From: Camellia lanceoleosa
Lineage: Eukaryota > Streptophyta > Magnoliopsida > Ericales > Theaceae
Assembly: GCA_025200525.1 (NCBI GenBank)
Contig: CM045767.1
Coordinates: 8,415,273 to 8,479,272 of the forward strand
DNA length: 64,000 nucleotides
Direction of reading: 5' to 3'
Within the stretch, counting starts at the first letter, position 1. Each line of letters starts with the position of its first letter. Positions 22,362-34,443 of the stretch are shown piece by piece. Both the position numbers and the translations under genes were made by a program. The notes under the pieces were generated by a model. It made no database searches. It was not told the origin of the DNA and saw only the letters and a program-made list of their open reading frames with translations.

Positions 22362-22506
22362 TCACAAACAAACATCAACAACACTCTGCTTTAGATTAAA
22401 ACATTTGATGTAAAAAAGGGGGGAGGGGGTTATCGAATCAAATTCAAAGAAAATTATAAATTCAGAGTCAAAATCAAAGTAAACTACAATTAGAGAGACC
22501 AAATTA

Positions 22507-23720
22507 TAAATTCAGAGTCAAAATCAGATTAAGACATTTCTCCAAGTATATTTCATCTATTTTTTTATTATCTGTCAAGTAAATTATTTTCTTTATATAA
22601 TTTATTTTCATGTTATTGGTATGTAAAATACAAATTGCATACTGTAAAGTTTTTTTTCTTCTTCCAGTTCTCTGTAAAAAAAAATTTAACTGAAACTCTT
22701 TTTCAATGTTTCTCAAAATTTTTTTTTTATAATTTTATTACTTTATTGCTTTATTATGATGTATCATAAAAATTCTGATAAACCAATTCAGATGGGGGTA
22801 TTGTTCTATTAACCTATTGCTTCCTTAATTTTTAGGCAGTACATAAGAACTTGAGAAAATATGAATACAAAATAATTATTCCTCCTAGGCCATCCAAATC
22901 TCCAAATTTTGGCCCAAAACCGTACATGATTTATTTAAAATTAGTGTTTATTTGTTCGTTTGTTTGTTTTTTTAAAGTATAAATTTTGTAAAAAAGGTAT
23001 TTATTTATTATTTATTTTTAATGTTTATTAATTAGCAGTTTAGAACTAATAACTTCTCATTGGAAAATTCATGTTTCCATTTTGTTGATCATGTTCATTG
23101 AAAAAAAAAAGGAAAAAAGAAATGTATACATTATAATGTGGATTTTAAGCTCATATTTTTATGATTTTTTTTTTTCATTTTTTCCACCATATAAAAGTTC
23201 AAACAAAATTACAAATAAAACATATCTATCTATCTACCCCTTATGGTGTCTTGAAGACTTTGTTTCTTATGCTGTCACGTGTCTACTTTTTTATTTGAAA
23301 TAAAAAAAAAATTAGGTAAATGAGAAGAGGGGATTTGAACCTTAGACATATATCAAATGAATAAGATTCTTACCACTTAATTAGCACACAATATATGATA
23401 AATGTTTTATTTTATTTTTATTTATTTGAATTGCACACGCATCGCGTATGGCTACGGCTAATATAAATAAATGTATTGTACAGTACAGTACAGTCTGTGG
23501 GTAGCTTAGGCTTTAAGAACTTTTCTCAAATCCAACGCATGTTATAATTGGGTTTAAAAATTGGGTGCTTTGCCGATAAATTTAAATTTAATTTTTTTTT
23601 ATTATCTAAAAATTCAAGCACTATAATAGTTTGTTTCATAAGAACATCATTCTAAATGACCAAACTATCCTCAAAAGTTCACTGGTTATTTGTCTGTTCA
23701 AATTATATTCTCATAGTCCA

Positions 23721-23758
<38 letters not shown>

Positions 23759-25450
23759 CAAATCCTTAGAAATCTCCCTCCTCTCTATACCACCATCGTC
23801 GCCCGTGGTGGTGAACATCGGATGCGGTCGTGAATCCTACTGTCACCGCCATGGTGCCACGTCAATCGTCTCTCTAGGATCCGCCACGTATCATTCTTCA
23901 CCGTAGCAACAACCACAAACACCATTGAATTAGTTATCTCGGCCATCACTAGCATGAAATATCCTCTACTCGACCGTTAACGCCTTCTCTTCGATTTCAT
24001 ATCCTTCATCTAACATGTGCAACAACCGCAGATCCGAGCCTAGTATATATATATATATATATACAATATGTTGAGGAGGATTTTCCACTCAATTTTATGA
24101 TTTTTATTTTTTTATTTTTTCCACCATATAAAAAGTTCAATCTAAATTACAAATTAAAAAAAAAAAAAAAAAAAAAACATGTATACATTATCATTATTTC
24201 ATTTTGTTGATCATGTCGATTTATGCTCATATTTATGATTTTTTTTTTTCATTTTTTCCACCATATTAGAGTTCAATCTAAATTAGAAAAAAAAAAAAAA
24301 ACCCATATATACATTATTATTTCATTTTGTTGATCATGTTGATTGAAAAAACAACAAATTTGATTATGAACAAAGTAAAAGTTCAACATTCAAACACTAA
24401 TAACACAACAATCAATAAAAGCAATTTCCCCAAAAAATAAAAAATTCACAGAAGTTTCTAACCTAGGGTTAATTACTATTTCTTTTCATCCATTTTAAAA
24501 TTAATAAATAGGATATTATGTATGAGTAACATTAAATTTTAACTTTGTTTGTTATAGCGGATAAGCTTCAATTTATTTGTTTATTTTTTATATTTATTGA
24601 TTAGCAGTTTATTTGTAGATAATAAAAAGATTCCAAAAAATATTTAAATTAAAAAAAAAAGATATAGGATATCTTGAGAAATTATGTACAAATATAATTT
24701 TAAATTTGGTTAAGCAAATAAAAAATAAAAAAATTATAGATAATAAGGAGGACACCAAAATATATTAAAATTAAAAATAGATATTTAATTTTTTTCATGA
24801 TCAATATAACAAAACTATTTGGATTGTTCCTAAAAGAAAATTAAAAAATGAAACTTAAAAAAATAATTGAAGACAAATCCAAATTTTAAATTTATTTGTT
24901 ATAGCTGATAAGGTTCAATTTATTAGTTTATTTTTTTATATTTATTGATTAGCAGTTTATTATTTGTAGATAATAATAAGATTCTAAAAAATGTTCAATT
25001 AAAAAAAAAAGAGAGAGATAAGATACCTTGAAAAATTATGTACCAATATAATTTTAAATTTAGTTAAATAAAAATAAAAAAAATTATAATAATAAAGAGG
25101 ATATCAAAAGATATTAAAATTAAAAATAGATATTAAAATTAAAAATAATTGTTTAATTTTTTTATAATTTTTATCACTATATTATTTAGATTGAATAATT
25201 ATAGAGTAATCTTATAATTTTTTTTATAATTTTCTATATTATTTGGATTGAATAATTATAGAGTAATCTTATAATTTTTTTATAATTTTTATCACTATAT
25301 TATTTGAATTGAATAATTATACAGTAACCTTATTTTTATATTATAATTATAATTTTTATTTTTATATTATATTATTTGAATTGAATAATTAGACAGTAAC
25401 CTTATCAAAGGGGAGGAAGTAAGCAAATAAAAAATAAAAAAAATTAAAAC
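22507..25450. other. AT-rich repeat-laden intergenic DNA
   Basis: It holds no recognised gene. A CT microsatellite lies at 23724-23755 and a TA run near 24047. A motif of about 60 bp (GATTTTTTTTTTTCATTTTTTCCACCATAT then AAGTTCAA..AAATTA) occurs near 23160, 24100 and 24240. The frame at 23631-23906 crosses the CT repeat and has no family marks. Confidence 0.6.
24541..25405 (+). repeat. AT-rich tandem duplications
   Basis: A block of about 350 bp beginning TTTGTTATAGCGGATAAG (24547) is repeated from about 24896 (TTTGTTATAGCTGATAAG), both with TTGATTAGCAGTTTATT and TATAATTTTAAATTT. From 25192 four head-to-tail units of roughly 56-72 bp start ATTGAATAATTATAGAGTAA or ATTGAATAATTA.ACAGTAAC. Non-coding. 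Confidence 0.7.
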
Positions 25451-25700
25451 AAAGTGTAAACGGAGAGGGAGGGAGGGAGGGAGAGAGAGAGAAGCAAAAG
25501 GAAGCAAACAGAGACGAAGAGAGAGAGGCGACGACCTAGGGCTTCGAAGAGAGGGACGAAAACTAGGGCTTTGAAAGGGAAGTCAATGGTGGCCAGGTCG
25601 AAGTCGTCGAACGGATGATCGAAGCCAGCGATTCGCGATTCTGCTGCGATTCTTCCTCAGAAGCGCAGAATCGCGATTCCTGCTACTAAGGTCGTGAGAA
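25451..25700 (+). promoter_or_regulatory. GA-rich, CpG-containing leader or promoter-like region
   Basis: A GGGA/GA repeat run (about 25463-25495) is followed by GC-richer sequence (GCGACGACCTAGGGCTTCG, ATTCGCGATTCTGC) unlike its AT-rich surroundings, resembling a plant 5' untranslated exon. It lies about 400-650 bp upstream of the NUDX14-like exons and may be the old 5' end of that gene. No start codon with a usable frame was confirmed. Confidence 0.35.
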
Positions 25701-25903
25701 TGGTGGTGGTGAATTGTTTTTCATAGAAAGAGAAGTGAGACATAGTAGTATAGATAATATAGATATTTGAACAAAATGGAGATGATAAAAGTACCTTTGT
25801 GGTTCCATTGAAGATGACACCACCGACGCAGGCAAGTCTTTTGAAGATGACACCACCGACGCAGGCAAGTCTTCGTGTTATGTGTTCTCTGTGTACAAGC
25901 TAA

Positions 25904-26097
25904 AGAGAATAATATTTGTTGGGCGTCTATGTGCCTTGTTGGGTGTCATTTGAGTTTATATTCTAACGTATTTTTGTGCTTTATGGTTTTCCTTATTCAG
26001 AGAAAATAATATTTGTTGGGCCTCTGTGTGCCTATTTGGGTGTCATTTGAGTTTATATGCTAACGTATTTTTGTGCTTTATGGTTTTCCTTATTCAG
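25904..26097 (+). repeat. 97-bp tandem duplication copying a splice acceptor
   Basis: The unit ending CTTTATGGTTTTCCTTATTCAG occurs at 25904-26000 and 26001-26097. The second copy ends exactly at the first base of the NUDX14-like exon (26098), so the intron's acceptor region is present twice. A separate 33-bp-period duplication with GATGACACCACCGACGCAGG lies just upstream (about 25809-25873). Confidence 0.85.
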
Positions 26098-26417
26098 AGA
26101 TCTTCCCTTGGCAAGCGTGTTGGCTTTGTTAAGTTCAATGTAGATGTGGTTGATAAGGCAACAGGAAAGAAGGTATTTCATCAGCCAGATGGTTTCCTTC
26201 TTTGAATTTATTTGATTTAGCATCTCAGTGTTTTGCATCTGAATTTAGATCATGCCCTAGTCCTTTTTTTGAAATTTTAATTTTTACGTTCTTTCTTTCT
26301 TCAACTGAATTTAAACATGCTTAGGTTCCAGGTATTGTGTTTGCACCTGGGCCAGCAGTAGCTGTGCTGATCCTTTTGGAGTCGGATGGCAAGACTTATG
26401 GTATGCTTACAGAGGAA
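26098..26417 (+). pseudogene. NUDX14-like ADP-sugar diphosphatase fragment, two exons
   Basis: Exon 26098-26172 codes GKRVGFVKFNVDVVDKATGK and exon 26325-26417 codes VPGIVFAPGPAVAVLILLES followed by DGKTYGMLTEE. Together they match the region just before the catalytic Nudix box of plant ADP-sugar pyrophosphatases (Arabidopsis NUDX14). Splice sites are intact (CAG/AGA, AAG/GTATTT, TTAG/GTTCC, GAA/GTACTG), and both exons are in phase. No exon with the Nudix box (GX5EX7REUXEEXGU) was found downstream to 29000, and no clear N-terminal exon upstream. Likely a truncated duplicate. Confidence 0.75.
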
Positions 26418-28000
26418 GTACTGTGTTTTTGTCTATACATGTATTTTATTTTATATTCTTAATGAAGTGTTAAAATATAAAATAGCTTAGAATAATAATT
26501 ATTTTATTTTACGCTCATGTGTTTTATAGCTTATTTACGTTTAACTTGATCAGAAATTATTGTTTTTTTATTAAAAACATAATTATTATTAATGATCATA
26601 GCATGTTTAGAAAAACACACTAAATTTTGCATACTAAATTCATAGATATGAGCTTCTCAATGTTTTCTTAATTCGTACATAATTATTTCCCTACTTTTAA
26701 TATTTGAATTTCTTTTATGTGTTTTTTTTATTTTTATTTATTCTCATCTTGATTGTAACCAATTAAGTATTTAAATTAAATTTTTACTTTTTTTATCCGA
26801 TTTGCTACCAATGGTTTTATTATTATGTACAACTGATTTGGAAAAGACAAAAATTGATTTCCATACATGGTTGTTAATTTTTTTTTTAAGGTCGTATAAA
26901 AAATTCTCAAGAATGTGCAATTGATTTAGTATTACTTTTTTGTTTCTTAGTGTAACCAATTACTTTTAGGTTGAAGCATACACACATTTTGTAAAGCTTT
27001 AACCGACTCTTTTATAGAGCATACATATATTATCGACTCGGGTGTATGGTAATATAATGTTTGTTTAGGTTATGTCGTTATTATTTGATTGGCTACCGTA
27101 CTGCTATCAGGTGTGCATTGTTTGGTGTTTAATTTAATTAAATTTTTTTTTTTTTTTTTTTTAATGATTGTAAAGTATTAGTTGGTGTGCATTCATTTTT
27201 TTTGAGGTTGCATAGCGTTGATTGGTGTGCATTGATTTATTTGGAATTGCAGAGTATAGGCTAGTACACATTGTTTGATGTTTAATTTTCAATTTAATTT
27301 GTTGAGATCGCATAACACTTCATGGTGTGCTTTATTTGGTGTTTAGTAATTTATTTATTTATTTATTATTTTTATAGATTATATAGCGTTAACAAGTGTA
27401 CAATAGTTTTAATTTGTGTGTTTTGTTGGCAAAAAAAAACTTTATTGATGAAAGAGAAGAGTACAAGGTACAAAACAATTTATATCAATAAAGAGAGGTG
27501 AATGCAAAAGCATCACGATGAGTTAGATCATCCCAACTATGTTGCCACCAAAAAGCCCATCCTGTCATTTGCTAGCACCCCCAAAGTTGGTGAGCAACCA
27601 ACTAAAGTAACAGAAAAAAATACAATCAACAAACAGAGAACAACATAGCACTCCTCTGCAACATCAGTACAGCATGCCAGTTCATCCACCTCTCCCTTTT
27701 GTCAACCACCAAGACTTTGCAACCTGTTTCTTCCCGTACAAAACCTGATTTCCCTTAAATTAGATAGGAAAGCCTGAATATTTAGATGATACACCTTGAG
27801 GCAGGTATGCTTTTACTATTTTGATTTGCAATTTTTTGTTATTTTTATTTCAATTCTGTAGAGTGTGTAGTACAAGCAAAATTATTAGAAGTTCTTTAAG
27901 AAGAATAATATTTCTTTATATTATTTTAGTATCTTTTTCAAATTTCAACATGATACGTATAAATTACATCTGTGTTTTTGTCCCAACATAATTTACACCG
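26418..28000. other. AT-rich intergenic DNA with short repeats
   Basis: From about 27113 to 27420 several imperfect units of about 60 bp contain GGTGTGCATT or similar followed by T-rich sequence and GCAGAGT/GCATAGC/GCATAACA-type words. From 27428 to 27800 sequence is less AT-rich and looks like an old antisense gene end or retroposon (AACTTTATTGATGAAAG), but no protein was recognised. No NUDX14 exon was found here. Confidence 0.45.
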
Positions 28001-28777
28001 TGCCTTTATGCACCGTTTTCCCCCAAATTTCTTCAAGCCGTCTATCTCCTAGGGCAACCCTCTTCCCATTGCTGATTGCACTTGGATTCTTCAAATTTTG
28101 GGTTGTAATCTCGTCTCTCCAGTGCCTCTCATTATATTTTGGTAAGTTTTCTCTCATTTCTTCGTTTTTTTACTCTCTTCGTCTCTGTTGCTAGTGAGCT
28201 GTTGTTTTGCCTAGGTCCTTTTCACTTGATTGGTCCCAGCTAAGTTCGCATTTGTCATCTAGGCTAGCTTTGATTTGTTTTTTTTTTTTTTTTGGGTCGT
28301 TTAGGCTTTAGTTTGTTTTTTGTCCTTTGTGATACTGTTTGTTTTGGGCATATTTGGTTTGAATGAGTTTTTGTTTGCTTGGCTTGGACATGTTCTTAAT
28401 CTGTGCCTCCTGATGCTGCCCTCGTGCTATGCTCATTTGCACCAAGGTTTGCATTTTTTTTGCCTCTTGATTACACTATGTGCTTAAGCCCTATGTGTCT
28501 TAGTCAGTTTTGGATGTGATTGTGTGCATATTCTTCTTGCTCTGTTTAACTTTGTCTATGTTTACTTACTCCTGTTGTGGTTGAATCCTACTTTAACATG
28601 CTTGTAATGATGTTAGGGCTTTGATTTGGTTTATACTACTGAACTCCTGTTGGTTTTGATTGGGTTTACATATCTCTTACTACTGCACTAATATTGCTTG
28701 TACTTTTATGTTTTTGGGGGTGGCTGGTTTCGTTGGGGTTAATGATGGTCATTCCTTGCCTGTCGGGTTCTTAGTAA

Positions 28778-28935
28778 TGGCGGAATCTTCCAAACGCCAT
28801 AAAACCACTGTGTCCCGTCCCAATTACAACACAAAAAAATTCCAGTCAAAGGTCAAATCAAACCTGTATCGGGATTTCTATGTGTCTCGGACCGTCCACC
28901 TCGAACGGAATGTCCAACCTAGTGAATTACAGATA
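28778..28935 (+). pseudogene. Retroelement-type N-terminal fragment
   Basis: A short stretch reads MAESSKRHKTTVSRPNYNTK, then KFQSK and VHLERNVQPSE. Its layout, a basic Ser/Lys start, then KF.S, then a Tyr-rich segment and V.LER, recalls the N-terminus of plant putative transposon proteins associated with retrotransposons. It dies out after about 52 codons. Identification is tentative; a chance frame cannot be excluded. Confidence 0.3.
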
Positions 28936-29106
28936 ACAAAGTTAACAAATAACATATACGTTGGGTTTGGGTTGAACCTTAACCCGAGCGGTTTACCCAT
29001 TTTAACAAGTTAAAGTTCAAATTGGATTCGATTGGAACCAGAGATATTTTGCAGTCAAGAGGACTCTTTTGAAAAGTAGCTCTCTTCTTCTCCACTGAGC
29101 ACAATG

Positions 29107-29113
29107 TATAAAT
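29107..29113 (+). promoter_or_regulatory. Candidate TATA box of EMC6
   Basis: TATAAAT about 330 bp before the ATG. A leader exon starting about 30 bp downstream could end at the GTGAGT donor (29233) and join at an acceptor ending 29426 (ATTATAG), 10 bases before the ATG. Inferred from spacing and consensus only. Confidence 0.4.
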
Positions 29114-29436
29114 TCTACACACACATATGTTATCTGAATTGAAGCAATTACTTTTCTCTTCTTGGAACAATTCTCGAATCTCGATTCGCAGATCTGTTAT
29201 ATACACAACACACAATTGTATTGTAACTGCATGTGAGTATACACTGTTGATTACAATTCGAAAAAAAATATTTTTATCCAGGTTCAATTCCATGCTTCAG
29301 TGACTTTCAGTTATAATTCACTTCAATTTTTACGATAAATTTAACATTTTGATGATGGGTTGGTTGTACTGGGTAATTCATTCACTTTTGCGTATTGTTA
29401 TTGTTGATTCTTGAATTAAATTATAGAGTAGAAGCT

Positions 29437-31864
29437 ATGGGTGGACATGATGACTCAGGTTCGTCCAAGAAGAAATCAATTGGGGTTGCAAATGATGTCC
29501 CAACTTTCAATGCTGAGAATATGCAGAACAACATGAAAGCTGTCTATTACAGGTTTGTTTCTAGACCTCCCTACAATTTCTCGTGATGAACAAAGAAAAA
29601 TAAATTGACTAACTTGGCTGGTTAATTGCAATAAATTACAATTATATGACACGTTCCAATATGGCTAGAATGCATGAAATTAGGGGTTTCCTAGGCAACT
29701 TCGGAATAAGATGCATTGGATTTTGGCAACCAGTAGACGTGTCCAAAGCCTATCTATCATGGATACTAGATTTGGTGTTTTGCACACAATGATCATGCTA
29801 TGTTTTAGATTACCTAATTCAATATGTGGGAATGAACTTATTGTAGAATGCATTTTGTCATCTCTATGAACTGCTAATTATTGGCTTCTATCTCTGCACC
29901 ATCTTTCTCCAACGTAAGCCAAATTTGCTTGGATTGTTGTGGTTATACTTTTTGTGAAGCCATGTCTCAAGTCCTAAGATAGCTGGGTTCTGTTTCATAA
30001 AAAGGAAAGCTATGTGAAGAATGTGGGATGAGACAATAATGAAACCTATGTTTTAAAATAGATCTAGTCCTGCATAGAAGTTGATGTTGGGAAAAAAAGA
30101 CTTTCATAGCTGAATTGGGATTTAACACATTGTTGAGTTCAATTCTGATTGAGAACCATACATGTTCTAATGTACATCGTTATGTTTTCATACTTTCCTT
30201 GTTCACAAACTTGTTCCGCAAAGCATTGTTGGTTGATATTAAAAGCCGAGGTTTGTCTAGTTGTGCAGTCGAACATTTATGTGTATTATTGGTGGAGTTG
30301 TTGCTGGAATTTTGGGATTTACTGGGTTGACTGGATTTATCTTTTATTTCCTTGTCATGGCAATTACTTCAGTAGGACTCGTAGCAAAGGCGGGGTTTTC
30401 CATCCATTCATGCTTTGATTCCTGGAACCAGATTATATTTGATGGCATTTTGGGCAGGCTTATGGTACGCTTCTCTATTAATTTTCAATTATTTATTTCA
30501 AGTTTATTTCTTAAAATGTTTCCCTTGATTCTTACTTTCAAGACATTGATTTCACTCATGCATAAAATTCTTCACTTTTTGACATATTCCTCTATTCTCC
30601 CCCCCCCCCCCCCACCACATAAGTTTTGTGAGTGTCCGTCTTTTGAACAATACAGCGGGAGTACTCCTCTACTTGGCTCATCCTATTTTAATTCCATGAT
30701 TTATATCACTGCCAATCTCTACTTATCTATAATTAAGTGTAGTAGCTAAATTTCTCACTCTTTGGTACGCTGAAGATCTATGAGTTTTGCTTCATACTTA
30801 TTTGTATTTTTAGTTTTGCTAAAATTATATTCCATGTATGCTCCTTTCCATTTTAGAGCTTCTCTTCAAATGATGGTGTATTATTTGCTCCTGTTTTTAT
30901 TATTTCAATTAAAATAATAACACTATTAAATGAGTGTATGATGGAACCTGCTTTGAAGTAAAAAGCTAAGAACTAAGCCATAAATTTAAGATGAAGGGTT
31001 TGTGAAATTGCGAGTTTACTTATTTGCCTTGTTGCTCTTCCTACTATATTCATAGATCTATGTTTTTGGGTTAGAAGATGCAATCTCTAATGTTATCGAG
31101 CCTAGATGAACCCCATTGCCATAATTTTTGGGGGAGCCTTATGTTATGATGATGCATGTGTACTTTAACAGCATTTATTCATCACTTTGTTCTATTTCCT
31201 TTTCTTTGTTAACTGGCTAACACTATTTTGGTTTTTTGCAGTCATTCGTGCTGTTTTGGACGTATCCTTTTCATAACTCAGAAGATCATGCATAGAATAA
31301 CTAAGAAAACTATGATGCCAATTATGTTGCCAACGTCAAGACCATCAAAATTATGTGGATCTTGTGTTCCGAAATTTCTACATTTTTCCACAGCCACATA
31401 AAAACACATTTTGCTATCTAGAAGGTAGTGAAATTAGGCCATATCATCTTATCACTGGAATATTCCAATATTTATCCTGTTGATTGAGGTTGGACCATTA
31501 TTCACCATTAGTTTTTGACTATCAAACCCTTGCGTATATTATGTGCATACCTTTTTTCTGTGGCCAAGGCATCAACATGGGTAGTAGTAGTAGTTGCTCT
31601 TGGTGCAATTAGGTACTGCTATGGAACTTCTTGGAATGTGCTCCATTCAAAGCATAAGAAATTTCTTCTATTTTTTCAAGAGAATTCCAATAACAGCAAT
31701 TGGTTGCATCAGGAATGTAGTTCTTCCTGAAAATGTGTTTTTTACGAAATCTTTTGAAGTCTTAAACTGATTTGAGTTTGCACTTTCCTACAAATGATCA
31801 TACTATTATTGCCACTTTCCTTGACTTGTAAAGATTTGCTTACGACTTCGTGCACATATTCTGA
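29437..31864 (+). CDS. EMC6: ER membrane protein complex subunit 6 (EMC6), four coding exons
   Basis: Exons 29437-29552, 30269-30464, 31242-31261 and 31834-31864 join in phase to 120 codons plus stop, the usual length of plant EMC6. EMC6 is a core membrane subunit of the EMC, which inserts and folds multi-span and tail-anchored proteins at the ER. The cytosolic N-terminus carries VPTFNAENMQNNMKAVYY, and membrane segments follow (IIGGVVAGILGFTGLTGFIF, YFLVMAITSVGLVAKAGF, LMSFVLFWT) with the end FAYDFVHIF. All introns are GT-AG. The tiny 20-bp third exon is confirmed by phase: reading past it gives an unrelated tail ending in a stop, whereas splicing to 31834 gives the conserved C-terminus. No disabling change is seen, so it is probably functional. 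Confidence 0.93.
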
Positions 31865-32964
31865 GGGGATATCTGCTGCATCCTGTGTGGAATAGAGGAG
31901 ATGATGCTGTCACCGCTAGCTGCTGTGATGGATTCGACAAACTGAAATGCTGTGGTGTTGCAAGAAGATGGGGAGACATTTTTCAGATGTGGACAGTGTA
32001 TTCATGTCAAACCATTTAAGTTTTCTCCCCTTTTTTCTACTTGTTTTATTATAGTGTGTTTGGCTGGAGAAAAATGATAAAAAATTTTATATGTGAACTT
32101 GGGGAATCCAACCCCTCTGCAAAATCTCAGTTAAGCTTGTTAGCTGTTTTGGGTTTTATTGGTGATAAAGGCAGGGCATAAAATATGGATTTATTTTTTA
32201 TTTTATTTTTGTAGTTAATCGACATTTTGGTGATACAGATCAACACCCTCCTCCTGTGCCAAAGATCTTTTGATGAAATGGTAAAACAATCAGTGTGTAC
32301 AAACAAACAACTTCTAGAAAAGCAGTGACAATTGAGTGTTTTTTTTTGACATCCCAAACCGGATTCGAGTAAATTTGATATGCTTTTGATATAGGTAATG
32401 AAATTGCACATTGTAAATTCACTGAAGTCTGTAGTGATAGAAAATTTAAGAGAGAACAAGTGTAATCACAGTATTGGTGTAATACTAACCGGAATACATG
32501 TAAAACCATGTATAACCCCTAAATTAGGGATTGAATTCATCAACTTGCTTTTGCTAGGTTGTACCAAAAACAAATATATATATATATATATTATTAACAA
32601 CGATTCACCATCTGCAAATTCACAAAGTATTTTTAATCATACCAAGTCTGGGAATAAACCCAATCTACAACCAAACAATTAACCTGAAGTAGAAGTACTT
32701 CAACCTTATCTAACGTATTAACTAACGCCTTACACCAGATCTAGACAGAAGTCTTTTGAAAACCCCTGTAACTATGCATTTTCAAAATGAAAGCTACAAA
32801 CCCAGCCCCATGAAGTATCCTATCTTTCCTACAAAGAGGTCAGATGGATTTAGGAGAGCAAGGGAGGCAGAGAGATTGACCTGTGTGTGTGTCAATTCAA
32901 TCCACCAAAGGGACCTGCCCCTATCCTTTGGATGGTCTCTGATCATCCTCTCCTCCATCATCAT
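31865..32964. other. EMC6 3' region and intergenic DNA
   Basis: The first 200 or so bases are probably 3' untranslated sequence of EMC6. Beyond about 32050 I see no gene. A TA run lies at about 32575-32591. Several short frames on both strands here overlap one another and show no family marks. Confidence 0.5.
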
Positions 32965-34443
32965 TGTAACGCCCTCAAAATAAATGCGTAAATCAATCGT
33001 TTATAATATCCATAGACATAGGAGAATAAAATATAAATCCATTCATCAGAGTGTTCTTTACAAAAAGTACTATATGTTGACAACAAAAGCAAATGGCCTG
33101 CGAGCTTACAACTTTCCAAGTCAACACTTGATTACAACAAAAGAGAGTTTTAACTCTTTACATCTTAAGCCCTTGGCCTGGAATTACAAATAACGTTAAC
33201 AAAATAACAAAAAAGGGAGTCTTCAACTCCTAAACCTCCTCAAGCTATCTTGGAGGCGGCATATTATCTGCACCTGTAAAATAGTGTCCCAAGTAGGGTG
33301 AGCCAAAGCCTAGTAGAGACATGCCAAACCAAATATGAGAAATAACTAAAACATTAATATTCGATAAATGATCAACACTTATAAACAAACATATCACATT
33401 TCCAAAATTAATTAACATTTACAACCGTATCTCAATTCACTTCCATTTATTATCCAAATCAATTCACAGACACGGTTCATTATCTAACCAAACAATTTAA
33501 ATGAGACTACAACTCATCTTATTAACACCTCAATTATCTATAATTCAAAATGAGACTACAACTCATATTATCAGCACTTCAATTATCAACATCATTTAGA
33601 TATATAAAAGGTTTCGGGACTTCCACCCTGGACACTCTGGCCAACTTAATTATCAATGGAGTCCATCCACTATCTCCCCCCGAACAATGGAGTACATCCC
33701 CTATCTCCTCCCAAACAAAGATACATATGCAATGTATTTAAACACTTTATCATATATATGATTAATTAATACACATGTACAATGTATTATTTCAATCGTC
33801 ATATTCAATGACATATTCCAATTGATTAGTTTCAGTTTACCTAATCAACATGCAATTCTACAACAATCATGGCTATCCTCCACCGATAGCCCAAAACAGT
33901 TATTTCTAAACAGATAAATAAATCTATCAAACAGATAATTTATTACATTTTCCATAGGTGAGTGATTCATCAATCCAACTACACCATTTAATCACATTTT
34001 CCCCCAATTTCATAATTTCACACTTAATTCCATTATTTCTACAAATAATCCAATTTATTCCAAATTAAGGCATTATTCCCCTTTTCCCAAATATTGACCC
34101 CACGGTCCAAATCCCACAATTTTATACCAATATCCTCATCTCATGAACCTACATACACATATGGAGATTTAGATAGAAAACCCCTCTTTTCTATTTTCAA
34201 TCACAAACCCTAACATTTCCAAAATCACCAAAACCCACCATTTATACAAAATGACTAAAGTTTATGTTAAAACTCATAATAAAGAGTAGTCTATTCCTAC
34301 CTTAACTGGAGAGACTCAAAGGAGATGAAGGAAAAAATTCAAAGTGGTCCAAAGCTCAACTTTTTCGGATTAAAGCGTAGCCCTTGCGAAGCTCAAGCTT
34401 TAATACAAAGAGACTAGGGTAGAAAACCACTAGAATTAGGTGT
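32965..34443 (-). mobile_element. Chromovirus LTR fragment, minus strand
   Basis: Its 3' end is at 32965; read on the minus strand it finishes TTATTTTGAGGGCGTTACA, the same ending as the element C LTRs. Collinear blocks include GCCGCCTCCAAG.TAGCTT, GGGCTTAA, TTGACTTGGAAAGTTGTAAGC and, closer to the solo LTR at 8251-10318, GGGCTATCGGTGGAGGATA. The U3 side is missing: the LTR stops at about 34443, directly at a codon of the Tat integrase. Probably a truncated solo LTR or the remaining edge of a deleted element. Confidence 0.75.

Larger units (their letters stand above)
20976..22506. repeat. Segmental duplication, copy 2
   Basis: Counterpart of 15465-16995. It contains RRP43 exon 5 (21245-21311) with its splice-site context but no other RRP43 exon, plus the intact version of the minus-strand membrane protein. 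Its right flank repeats AAATTCAGAGTCAAAATCA, which also occurs just inside the copy, so a small extra duplication happened at that edge. I see no clear target-site duplication. Confidence 0.9.

Noticed and set aside
23631..23906. 91-codon frame
   Set aside because: It crosses the CT microsatellite and has no recognisable motif.
28000..28194. Short frame upstream of EMC6, possibly a gene start
   Set aside because: Hydrophobic residues follow from T-rich DNA. There is no conserved motif, and splicing to EMC6 is not supported.
30598..30615. Run of about 15 C in EMC6 intron 2
   Set aside because: A simple homopolymer inside an intron; its exact length may be a sequencing issue.
31242..31295. 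Alternative EMC6 end by reading through the third exon (ending HNSEDHA)
   Set aside because: The alternative splice to 31834 restores the conserved C-terminal FAYD.VHIF of the family, so read-through is intron sequence.
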